DNA from: Cryptomeria japonica
Lineage: Eukaryota; Streptophyta; Pinopsida; Cupressales; Cupressaceae
Assembly (NCBI RefSeq): GCF_030272615.1
Contig: NC_081407.1
Location: 141,178,897 to 141,242,896 of the forward strand
DNA length: 64,000 nt
Reading direction: 5' to 3'
Shown: piece by piece, positions 1 to 9,761 of the stretch
Layout of the letters: each line of letters opens with the position of its first letter
Numbering within the stretch: position 1 is the stretch's first letter
The notes under the pieces: model-generated
What the model was told of the DNA's origin: nothing
The model's database searches: none
Seen by the model: only the letters and a program-made list of their open reading frames with translations
Program-made: the position numbers and the translations under genes

Positions 1-539
1 TTATATTAGTTGATATTATAGTTTAATTTATTTGATTAGATAATTTAGCAATAAATTTATTCAAGACTTTATGAATCTATCGACCAACTATTGATTTGTC
101 TATTTTGTTTTTATATTAGTTGATATTATAATTTTTCTTTTTAATTTATTTGATTAGATAATTTAGCAATAAATTTATGGTTGATCAATTGTTTTTTGAT
201 ATTTAATTATTTGAAATTATGATAGTTTATTAGGAAAGTTTTGATAATATGAATGTATTCAAGGCTCTATGAATCTATCGACCAACTATTAATTTGTTCA
301 TTTTGAATACAATAATTTCTTCATATTTTTTAGGCATCTATTAATTTGTGCAGAGCGACTGTTTGTTCTCCTTTTTTTTTTGCTAAATTTTATGTTATAA
401 TATGGTGAGTGCATTTCATAATGATTAGTATAATAGATTCACAATTTAAAAGAAAAACAAGATTTTATATTATATTTAAGAATACAAATATTTTAGCATA
501 TATTACTATCGGCTTTACCATTGCACCTCATTTGGTGCA
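1..539. repeat. AT-rich intergenic DNA with imperfect direct repeats
   Basis: Two blocks occur twice. A block beginning TTTATATTAGTTGATATTAT is at about 2-60 and again at about 110-178. A block containing ATGAATCTATCGACCAACTA is at about 70-107 and again at about 268-305. No gene is visible in either strand. This is probably a decayed repeat; its family is not recognised. Confidence 0.5.
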
Positions 540-1450
540 AGCAATAGTGATATGATGGGTAACATCCATAGAATTGTGTTCTTTTTCACTTTCTTACGTG
601 AAATTGTCAAAGTTTCATCATCGTAGGGATCTTCATCCAATGAGTATTGTAGACATGTTTCACTATCTAGGATCTATTGGGCCACACTTTATAAGGGACA
701 AGTCTTTGTTTGTATCAATAGGTAGTGCTCATGGGAGTTGAAAATCAATAGTAGTTTATGTTATGGGCATTGAAAACTTGGTTGACATTTGACTAGTCGG
801 TAGGTTGGGATTAGTTGGTAGCTAATAGGATAGTATTGCATAACATAGAATAAAATAGAAAAATATTGTAATTGAAGCACCATGGTGATTACACGAATGA
901 ATAAAAAACATGTTAATAAATAAAGATAAAATAAAAAAGCTTATTATATAATAAGATCAATGGTGAGAACAAGGGATTTCTCATATTAGACAAACGATTA
1001 ATGATAGAGAAAACAAATCTATGCATAAGATAATTGGTTATCAAGTACAAGTAACTGCCATGAAACACTTAGGGATTCAAATATTCAACAAATATAAAAT
1101 TTCAACACATGTTTTAAGTTAAGGGTGAATTGGCTATAATAAGTGACCAAATAATCAAAATAAAAGTATAATCGTACATAAATATAACCATAGACAATTA
1201 TTTTCTCAGGGTTTAAATGGGGGGTTTATTGTAGGGAAGCTTAAGATATCTTGTAGATGGTCATAATAACAAGTAATTTTCAAGTAATTTTCAAGATAAT
1301 TGATCGGATGTGAATAGAGTTAACCCTCCTATATTGAATCATAAAGTGGGTCAAAGTAGTAGGAGAAATAAGTGAAGCATGACATCTCAAGTCTAGTAGA
1401 GTGATTTTTCTTTACGTTGTTTGGTCTTTTAGTTACCTTGATATGTATTT
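540..1450 (+). repeat. Dispersed non-coding repeat R-A, copy 1
   Basis: This stretch is collinear with 24590-25450. Shared landmarks include CATCCAATGAGTA, GGGAGTTGAAAATCAATRGT, TGATAGAGAAAACAAACCTA-like text and GATTGGATGYGAATAGAGTTA. The two copies differ by many substitutions and small indels, so the duplication is old. No open frame is conserved between the copies, so it is taken as non-coding. Confidence 0.6.
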
Positions 1451-1799
1451 AGAATATATCTCTTTGGAAGGATATAACAATAATTTACATAATCCTAGAA
1501 GTGGTAGGATAATTTTGTATATTATAGTTTTGAGCTACACTAGAAGCTAAACAATCATCTAGAAGATTAACAAAACAAATAGTTTTACATTATTAAATAT
1601 GCACATTTTGATTGAATATAATAAGCTTTCACTGAAATATTTTTTGACTTACCTAAGACTACCATATTCATTTTGTCAATCTTTTATTGCATTACATTCC
1701 TAAGCTTGATAGTTGCAAACTCATCTCCCTATTTATGTCTTCATCATCTTTGCCCCACAAACAATGTAAGAAAATGGCATGTTGATATCTTAATCTTGT

Positions 1800-1890
1800 A
1801 AACAGCATTGAGGCCTTGGTGTTGTTGAGACATTTGAACACCGAGAGGAAGGCACATTATGGCGAGTGCTGTCAATTAAAGCCCGGTACA
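1800..1890 (-). pseudogene. C-terminal fragment of a PGG-domain protein paralogue
   Basis: Read on the minus strand, 1801-1842 encodes a tail of the form VQMSQQHQGLNAV, nearly identical to the last 13 residues (VQMSKQDQGLNAV) of the PGG-domain exon at 56780-57345. A few more residues upstream look related, then similarity stops near 1890 and repeat R-B begins. The rest of the gene is absent. Both loci are accompanied by R-B, so this looks like a leftover of a duplicated gene segment. The match is short but includes a distinctive terminal peptide. Confidence 0.5.
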
Positions 1891-1894
1891 CTAA

Positions 1895-2330
1895 ATTAGG
1901 TTTAGCTAATTGTTGAATCAGCGGAATTGGTCATGGTTGAAATTCGTTTTCTTTGTATTACAACTAATGTCAAAATAATGGTAACGGAAGATGAAAAAAG
2001 ATAAGATCCCATGTGTTTAACTGTAGAACGTCAAGAGAATTTAGCTAATGTCACTAATGTAAAACACAGGTCGCGGGTTCGAAGTTCAGTGGAAATGGTC
2101 ATGGTTAAAATTCCTTTTCTTTGTCTTACAACTAACGTCAAAATAATGGAAATGGAAGACGGAAAAGATAAGATCCCTGCATTTGCAAAATCAAACAATT
2201 TAACTGTAGAACATCAAGATAATTTAATTAATATCTATAATGTAAAATACAGGTCGCAGGTTCGAATCCTTACAGCGACGCAAACTTCTTTCTTTGCCTT
2301 TGGCACTGATATTTGAAGTTCAGAAGAAAT
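1895..2330 (+). repeat. Repeat R-B, copy 1, with two tRNA-type B boxes
   Basis: A unit of roughly 165-185 bp is present twice (about 1931-2085 and 2096-2270). Each unit ends in a tRNA-promoter-like B box: GTCGCGGGTTCGAAG near 2067 and GTCGCAGGTTCGAATCC near 2252. Related copies lie at 26555-26900 (B box lost) and 56265-56620 (GTCGCAGGTTCAAATCC). The B box suggests a SINE-like or tRNA-derived origin, but no clear A box or tail was found, so the class stays open. Confidence 0.5.
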
Positions 2331-2449
2331 GGTTATGGTTGAAATTCCTCTACTGGAGCAGAATGATTTACGACAGGAGGATTTTGTTCCGAGGTGGAGT
2401 TTGTTGCGGCAACGTACAAGATCTGCGCTATTTTATTCCTTCAAGTAAA

Positions 2450-2920
2450 CGCTTAGTTTTTTAAAGTTCCACATTAAGACTCGTGATTAAAAAGTTTTTC
2501 CCCTTGTGTACTATAAACATATAAACTAGTATTTCAGGTATAATGGTTACATTGATAGAAAACTGTGTTCATCTTTACTTATTCGAGAATGATTGTTACG
2601 TTATGTTTCGGATTACATTCTATGATCTATGAACTGTAGAAAGAAAATGATATATATTTTTAATATCTCTATAACTTTTATTACAATAATGTTGTCAACA
2701 TTAAAAAAATATTTGTGTTATACTGTTATGTATATCTAATTGTAATCAATCGAAAGAAAGATTTATTTTGCAGTTGATGACTCCTTTTTTGCTTGCATAA
2801 TGAAATGAGCACGGCAAAAGTTTCTTATAATAAAATGAACGTGAAAAAAGTCCTATATCCCCACTAAGCTATTTGTAAGGAAATGTCAATATATTTATGT
2901 TCATCATTTGATAGCACTAA
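2450..2920 (+). repeat. Repeat R-C, copy 1
   Basis: Matches 54605-54960 and, in part, 37127-37300. Shared text includes GTTTTTCCCCTTGTGTA-like sequence, ATAAACTAGTA-like sequence and AATATTTGTGTTA, followed by a CAAT-AAAGAAAGAT segment and an ATAATGAAATGA segment. It is non-coding and strongly diverged. Confidence 0.5.
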
Positions 2921-5900
2921 TTTGTTTATATGCAATTCATTACTATTTCCTAATCCTATTCAATTTGTTCTATATTATACACATTTTTATAATATTTAAA
3001 TGAAAGTCAATTTGAGTTTGAGTGTCATTGTATTGATGGAAAACCATTTGTAACATGTTAACAATTATAGTGAATTATTCCCATGGGAATTTAGTATTTG
3101 AGTGTGATGCATAGAGAGACGTGGTATTTGTGCCAAGTCACTTACAAGTATATGATAAATGTGTCACCAAGGCATAGATGTCATTGATGGGGGAAAGCAT
3201 CACACAATGTATATCAATTTTTAATAGTAACTTTGGTGGACAATGAATCTCATCTCCTCGACAAGAAGGTATTCCATGTGCCTCATGTCCTCTTGAAACA
3301 TTATTAGTGATTGCCCCTTTAATGGTTGTATTTATTTTATTAGAATCTTAAGGTTTGAATGTACAATTGAGTAATGTATATCAAACACAAGGATTCCTAT
3401 AGGAGCAATAACAAGGAGTGTGGTATACTATTTGATGCTAAATTCCAAAGTGCATGACTAATATTATTTGAAATTACATGAGATTTTTCTATACTTGCCA
3501 TTTCTTTTATAATCATATGGAAAGGTTGTTTTTCTTAACAATTGTATGTGCTAGTTCTTGTTTGAGAGATAAAAGATATAGTGCATTGTTCATATTATAA
3601 GGACATCTTGTTTATGCTCATGAAATGTTCTACGATGTCATGTAAATGTGGAGATATATAGGAGACATGTGTCTCCCTCATTTATGTTCTTCATACCATC
3701 GGGGCCATCTTCTACTCTTGGTGGTGTTAGAGGGAACTAAAATTTTGAGCACAATAAAAAATTAACCAAAAAAATTATGTAGAAGTAGAGTTTAGCAAGT
3801 GAGTTTACAAAGGCTCATGAGAAATATATTACACGAGCCCATGGGAGAAACATTTAAGACCATCAAAAGAGTCCACCCGGAAAGAGAACCCTTAAGAGAG
3901 GAGGTAAAATAAAAGAGGTAAATTGATTCTAACTTGTCTCTTTTCTTCTTTGCAACCTCCTTCATGACACATAAAACTTAGAGCTCTTGTCATTGCATGT
4001 TTGGGAAGAAAAAAGAAGTTAGAAAGATGGCGACCATTTTAAGGATCAAGACATTAACTACATTTAATTCTGGTGGCTAAGGTACTACATCATTTCTTAA
4101 AAAATGTACTAACACACTTCCCATGTCTTCTACCACACACTGGTCATGAATGAACTCAACTGGTTGATGTCACGAAAAGACAATGCCTCAAGAGTTGGAA
4201 ATGCTTTGAGTTAGGTGGTTGGAGAAATGTTGAGCTATCGAACCGTTCTAGTGAAGGGTACACAAGTTCCAATATCTCCTGACTGACTGACTACAAGAAT
4301 TCATGTATTACAAAGACCAACAATAAAGACATACATTTAAAGGATAGTCAAGTGGTCAGGAATTTCTTGAACTTTTGAACCAAAAGGAAATGTTCAAATA
4401 CTTGTTAATCTTGTCGACTGGGTACAAGGACATCACAAAAGCCCGACTACAAACAAGACTTAGTGATGCTAAGTAAATTTGTTGGGGTGAAGAGTGACAT
4501 ATGAACTGGGATTGTAGACCAAAGGCAAGAAAATGAAAATTTAAAAAATTGAGGCAACAATAGTTATGGAGGTTATTGTTTTAGTGAAATGGAAAAGAAA
4601 TTTTTTTATATAGTTATGCTAGAAGAGAGACACAATAGCATAATAATGATGGTTTCTAAAATGTAACAAGTCTATGAAAAGAATGGGACATTTTTACAAG
4701 ATGAAGATTGGCCAAAGTAGGGAGATATGGAGCAAGAGATAGCTATGACGGTTAGGACAATGAGAACAAATCCATGAAATGAAAAAGTGAATAAATTATT
4801 GAAATAAACCCTTGTTATCTTGACAAACCATTATCATAACAAGGTAAGACAACATAAGGATGAGGTTCTCTATTGAGTTTCAGTCAACATCATTCTTGAT
4901 TCACTAAGAAATTTGACAATAGAGCATAAATATCTCACGGAGAACCATAAAATGACAAAATAGTATGCTTTATGTGCATGCAGATGAGGAATGGATAATA
5001 GTGGCCTTGAGTGCGGTAACAAAACTGGTGCATTTGGAGTTTCTCATGTTAGTAGATCAAATCCTTTTGCTAATTTTGTTAAGGATATGGTAGCTCATTA
5101 CCAAAATTTTGTTCTATATCAACAATATTATAACTATTATTCAAGAAGTGAGTTAAGAGGCAAAATAACAAACATAGAGGATAAAAAGAGAATAGCAATA
5201 TCATGAGGACGACAAAATTCAATAGACACGTAGTAACTAGCCAAAGTATAAATTCAAAGTAATAGTATTGTAATCAAATGAGTACCATAATAATGAAAAA
5301 TAAACAAGGACATCACACTTCATGTAATCAATCTAAAAGCATGATAGTACGAGAAAGAGATCATGTTGGTATACACAATATGGTGATGAATATTCACCAA
5401 AATCTCATTGTTATGAATGATCAAAACAAAGAAGATATTTGTAAGAATGAGGGTAGTGGGAAACATGCACAAGAAAATACAAAGAAATATTTTTTAGGGC
5501 AAAATGAAAAGATGGAAATTCATTTGGTAAAAGTATCTCATGAGGGAGAGTAGAAAGAATTAATAATGCATATGGAATATAGGAGGAATAAGGGAATTAT
5601 TAAAAATTAAAGAATTATATCAAAACATCATACAAATGGCACTAATAGTGAGAAGAAACTCCACATCTTAGAGTTCATTATGGACAAGTTAAAAGTCGAT
5701 CCCTATGATCACATAACAAGTAGTAGGGACTAACTGGCTCCATCTAAGTGTAGTAGATTGATGTAGATAATTCAATGCATATGACTCAATGGACCAACAA
5801 ATCCCTTATCAAGTAACCTACTAAATCAAATGGAGACATTTAATTATCAACTAGGGAAGCATAAACTTGCGATGGATCTACACTTTATGTGCACTATGGA

Positions 5901-6159
5901 ATCCTTTTAGGTAATTCTATCAAATGTGTATTATAAATTAAAATGAAAGAAAAAAACTGAATTGAAAAGATAACAATGTTAAAAGTAAATCTAACTACAC
6001 AATAGTTACTTCGAGGGTAGCACAGTAATTGTTGCAGGTTACTATGTTTATTGGAATTAACTATGTTGCAACACAACTTATCCTAAACAATTGATTACTA
6101 ACACTTAATCATATTAAATAATAAAATAAACTACTACATATTCACAATACCTCAAGTGG
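2921..6159. other. Intergenic stretch, no supported gene
   Basis: I see no recognisable domain in either strand. Two small plus-strand ORFs (4991-5206 and 5278-5553) lack homology I can recognise and sit in AT-rich text; they may be remnants of an old element. The right end, about 5900-6159, may be decayed LINE-A sequence but cannot be aligned by eye. Confidence 0.4.
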
Positions 6160-6542
6160 CCCTTCCTTGAGTAGGTATAATATTAGCTATTGGCATTCAA
6201 TTTTCAATATTCAAGCTTCAAATTTTATAAATCATATTCTTATTACAATTCAAAGAGATTACATAGTTCGATATCAGACATGTTGATTGAACAAAGAAAA
6301 TAATAGAAAATCTAGCAGGGTTCCATACAGTAGCTAAACCTCTAGAGGTACCCTCTGCATCACTAATGAAGAAATCAATACTAAGCCATTTTTTTTAAAA
6401 AATGTTTTCAAATTTTCCTTCTTTCATTTTACTTTATTGAATGAGTAAATTATCCTTTTTTTTGTTCCATTAGAGTACATATCAAAACATTTTATGTAAC
6501 ATGGCTATTTATCCCTCAAATATTCTGTGAGACAATCTTCAT
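6160..6542 (-). pseudogene. LINE-A ORF2, N-terminal endonuclease remnant
   Basis: The minus strand from 6542 begins ATG and reads MKIVSQNI, a stop, then GINSHV, which fits the opening of plant LINE ORF2 endonucleases (usually MK-SWN-RG-N). Near 6318-6365 it reads DAEGTSRGLATVWNPARF, fitting the endonuclease G-S-GL-WNP motif, and near 6190 it reads IANIIPTQGR, where N-Y-P-Q-R is expected. Several stops and frameshifts make it dead. The usual Trp of SWN is Gln here. It lies just downstream of the ORF1 remnant on the same strand, as expected for a LINE. Confidence 0.6.
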
Positions 6543-6616
6543 ATTAATAATAAAGAACATAAAACTTTAATCTCAATAGTAAACCTAGTGTTGATAAAGG
6601 GGGCCACATGTCTGAA

Positions 6617-7402
6617 TTACTTTTTCTTTCTTGATTTAGAGAGGCCATCTAATGTTTTCTGCCTCCCACTAGTAACTTCTTTTGTTGCATCCCTATTTTT
6701 TGTTTTTCTTTGAGAAGGATGCTCAGGCTTACCTTCACTACCAACATATGCCTTCTTTTTCTTTTTAGGTTTCCCACCAACCTGAATCCATTTCACCTCC
6801 GAGTCAAACTCAAGAAATTTATTTTGTTTAGATTGGGGAGGGGTACAAGAAAAACTAAGTAGCACAAGATTATCCTTAAGATCTTTGAACCCAACATCAA
6901 TCTTAGAAGATCTCATCTCCATCTTCTCTTTTTTCTACTCCTTTTCTACAAAACCTTTTATAAAATCCTTTCAAATATTTAATTAGGAAAAGAATCTCTA
7001 GAAATATTCCTTGATGGGTTTTGAGTCATTAGAAGAACAACATCAGTAACATTTAGAGTCAGATTCTCCATATTACCTTTTGATTCTTGATCATGGACAA
7101 CCCTGATATGATCAAATGAACTAACTATTTTCTCATATTGAGTCACTCTATCTCGATTACCTTCTGATTCCTGATCTAGAATAACCATGTTTAGATTATA
7201 TGCATCAACAATTTAATCATTTTTGTCAACTTGCAAATCTTTACCTTCTCCCTTTTTTTCATTCACATTCAATACATCTATATCCTTCAACCCTTCTTAA
7301 GAGTTTGTTACCTCTTGTTGGACCTCTACCACCTTTTCCTTCACAGCAAATTGTATATTTTTATTTTTCAACACCATAGAAGGAAAATAAACATTTACCT
7401 TC
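6617..7402 (-). pseudogene. LINE-A ORF1, C-terminal half
   Basis: The minus strand reads as a hydrophilic tail. From about 7400 it starts with VYFPSMVLKNKNIQFAVKEK, then an acidic and polar stretch, then a basic end with WIQVGGKPKKKKKAY, and stops at 6617. A W-QV-KPKKK block near the end of a Gag-like protein is usual for plant LINE ORF1. Two or more frame breaks and internal stops are present. The upstream half of the same ORF lies at 23545-24520, separated by the nested LTR elements. ORF2 starts about 75 bp beyond the stop. Confidence 0.65.
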
Positions 7403-7812
7403 TATAGACACCTAAAATTGTCATGTCTAATTAAATAAATATTTTATTTATTTAATTATCTAAGCCTAATTCTTCTGTTAATTAAATAAATCTTTATTTA
7501 TTTAATTAATTCATTTATCCTCTTCTAGCCTTATTTCTCATTTAAATAAATACTTTTATTTATTTAAATTTTCTCTTTTCTTAAATTAAATAAATATCTT
7601 ATTTATTTAATTGATCCCACTTCCTCTATTAATTAATTGAATCTTTATTTATTTAATTAATTCATTAACCTTTTCTACCCATGACACATGTCATTCATCT
7701 CTTAATTCATACACTACCTACCCCTTTCATTATTTTATTATTTCTTTTACCTACCCTCTGATCATAGCCGACCTCCTTTTACACCTCTCAATCTTATCCC
7801 TCCATTTCTTAT
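7403..7812 (+). repeat. Outer solo LTR, left part (split by the inner element)
   Basis: Begins TATAGACACC (a decayed TG start) directly after CCTTC at 7398-7402. The matching right part, 23176-23539, ends GTATACA and is followed by CCTTC at 23540-23544. Removing the inner element and one copy of its CTTAT duplication joins the two parts into one LTR of about 770 bp. The left part is built of AATTAAATAAAT-rich tracts. With one LTR and a matched 5-bp target duplication, this is a solo LTR made by LTR-LTR recombination. It sits inside LINE-A ORF1. Confidence 0.7.
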
Positions 7813-9282
7813 TGTAGACGTATAAAAATGACCATATTCCTAAATGAATATTTTATGTTCATTTCTCTATTTAATTAAATTACCCGCATTCCTCTATTTA
7901 ATTAAGTAAATTACTCAATTTATTTAAATTAAATTCACTAGACTTCTTTTTACCATTTAATGAATAAATCATTTTATTCAATTAAATCCCCCCTATCCAC
8001 TTTTAATTAAATTCAAATTTAATTAAATAGTTATACTAAATTGAATAAATCTAATTTATTTAATTTCCCCAAATTGCAACCAAATTGAATTAAATTAACT
8101 TTATTTCAATTAAATCCTATTATCCCTCCATCCACTTGCATTTTCCTACATCTCCCACTTGCATTTTCCTACATCTCCCACTTGCATTCTAAAACCTATT
8201 TCTAATCCCTTCTAGACTCTTCTAATCGTTTCTAATTAGCCTAACCCATCTTCTAAACTTTGTCACATCCCTAAGCAAGGGGAGGTCACTTCTCAAAACC
8301 TTAAAGTCTTTGATAACCATTAAAGGCTTCAAATTTTCAACCACTTAATATCCCCAAAGTCTCCCAAACCATTAATGGTTAATTCAACCCTCTTACATGG
8401 TTAGAGACTTTTTGCCTAACTTAACCTTCATCCAACCCAAGGGTCTCATCAAGCCTTTAATGCTTTGACCATGATTATCTCTTAATCATTTGCACAAGAG
8501 TTTATCCTTGGATTAACTCTTAATCCAATGGGTAATATTAACTTAGGCTTAACCCTTACCCTCTAGATAACCATAAGGTCTTCTCAGGCATTTAATGCCT
8601 CCAACCCCTTCTCTCAACCCAACTCTATGTTGACATTTGTCACCATTTTATTGGTGCAAATTGCAAACATGGATTCCCAACTTTCAAACTCAACCCTTGA
8701 TTAACTCTTTCAATCTTGGCCATCCATTGCCCTATTTTTGCTATAAATAGAGCTCTCATTCCTCCATTTGGAGATATCAATCCAAGTTTGTAGTATCACA
8801 CTTATGCTCAAATACATTCAAGCTTTCATATATCATTTTTATGCTCATCATTTTAGCCTCTCTTTAACTAGGAATTAGTCTAAATATGCATGTTTAGAAT
8901 ACTTTCTTTATCATTTAGCTCAATCATAGACTAATATATCATGTTAGGATAGTATTTATACTAACCTTGTCATCTTATAATCTAGTTTATTGCATTTTAA
9001 GATCATGCATAGCTTAGGATGCATTTCATTCTAAAATATATCAAAAGCATCCCTCGTTCTTGCATTTGCCATCCCTAACCATTTTGCTCAGTGATCTGAG
9101 AGCAAAAACATTGGTTTGAGGGACCGTGTAAGATAGAGAACCATGGGACCAACCTTGGGAAGCTGAGTGATACTTCATTACTCCATAGCTTGCACCAAGA
9201 AGTCCTGTGGGTGTGTGAGCAAGGCTCCATAGAGCTCCATTTTCACATATTGAGTTCTATCGACCCGCTTTTCTCGCATACA
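7813..9282 (+). repeat. 5' LTR of the inner element
   Basis: 1,470 bp, starting TGTAGACGTATAAAAATGAC and ending GCATACA. Compared with the 3' LTR it lacks a 16-bp segment near 7884 and has one extra 23-bp unit near 8150 (a tandem TTGCATTTTCCTACATCTCC motif). By hand I count about 14 substitutions over roughly 1,450 positions. A TATA-like CTATAAATAGAG lies at about 8740, the likely promoter of the genomic RNA. Confidence 0.93.
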
Positions 9283-9286
9283 TTTC

Positions 9287-9305
9287 TGGCGCCCACAGTG
9301 GGGCC
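9287..9305 (+). promoter_or_regulatory. Primer-binding site of the inner element
   Basis: TGGCGCCCACAGTGGGGCC starts four bases after the LTR end. TGG-starting sites at this position prime minus-strand DNA synthesis from a tRNA 3' end. Similar TGGCGCC primer sites occur in other plant Ty3/gypsy elements. I do not assign the tRNA. Confidence 0.75.
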
Positions 9306-9370
9306 CTACCCCATATATCTAATCGGTTTTGAAATATAACCACTTTTGCAGGTCCGCAAAAAACAAGAAT

Positions 9371-9651
9371 CAACGCGTAGGAAACATTCCCTGACGCATC
9401 CGGTTAACAGTCTAGCGCATCCCACTTACTGTTTAGCGCGTGGAGTCCATCATCTAGCGGTTGAAGTCCATATATTAGCGCATGACTCCCACTAATCTTT
9501 TCCTGTAGGTCTCGGCGCGAAAAAAAAAAAAAATAGAGCAGCGCTTTCGGTGCACAGAGTAGCGCATCCCAAAAACAGTGTAGCACGTTGAAACTTTCTT
9601 TTAGCGCATCACTGTTATATTATAGCACGTACAGTTTGTTCTGTAGCGCAT
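9371..9651 (+). repeat. Phased octamer array 1 (TAGCGCRT, 21-nt grid)
   Basis: Octamers close to TAGCGCAT or TAGCGCGT start at 9371, 9392, 9413, 9434, 9455, 9476, 9539, 9560, 9581, 9602, 9623 and 9644. Every interval is 21 nt, except one gap of exactly 63 (three units, two octamers lost). The 13-nt spacers do not resemble each other. The array lies about 65 nt after the primer site and ends about 110 nt before a strong splice-acceptor-like sequence. Its function is unknown. Confidence 0.85.
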
Positions 9652-9734
9652 CACAGACTGAAACAAAAGAAAAAAAAAAAATTGTAACCGAAAGTTAAAA
9701 ATTAGACTTGTTGAAGTCCACCAAATCATCTAAC

Positions 9735-9761
9735 GTTTTTTTTTCTCTGGTTTTCTTGCAG
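9735..9761 (+). promoter_or_regulatory. Splice-acceptor-like site after array 1
   Basis: A run of pyrimidines ending TTTTCTTGCAG (AG at 9760-9761) matches a plant 3' splice site. A weak donor-like CAG/GTCCGC is at 9349-9357, upstream of array 1. If both were used, array 1 would be intronic. The donor is poor, so this is only suggestive. Confidence 0.4.

Noticed and set aside
2252-2270. tRNA gene at the GGTTCGAATCC site
   Set aside because: Only the B box is convincing; no acceptor or anticodon stem could be folded by eye.
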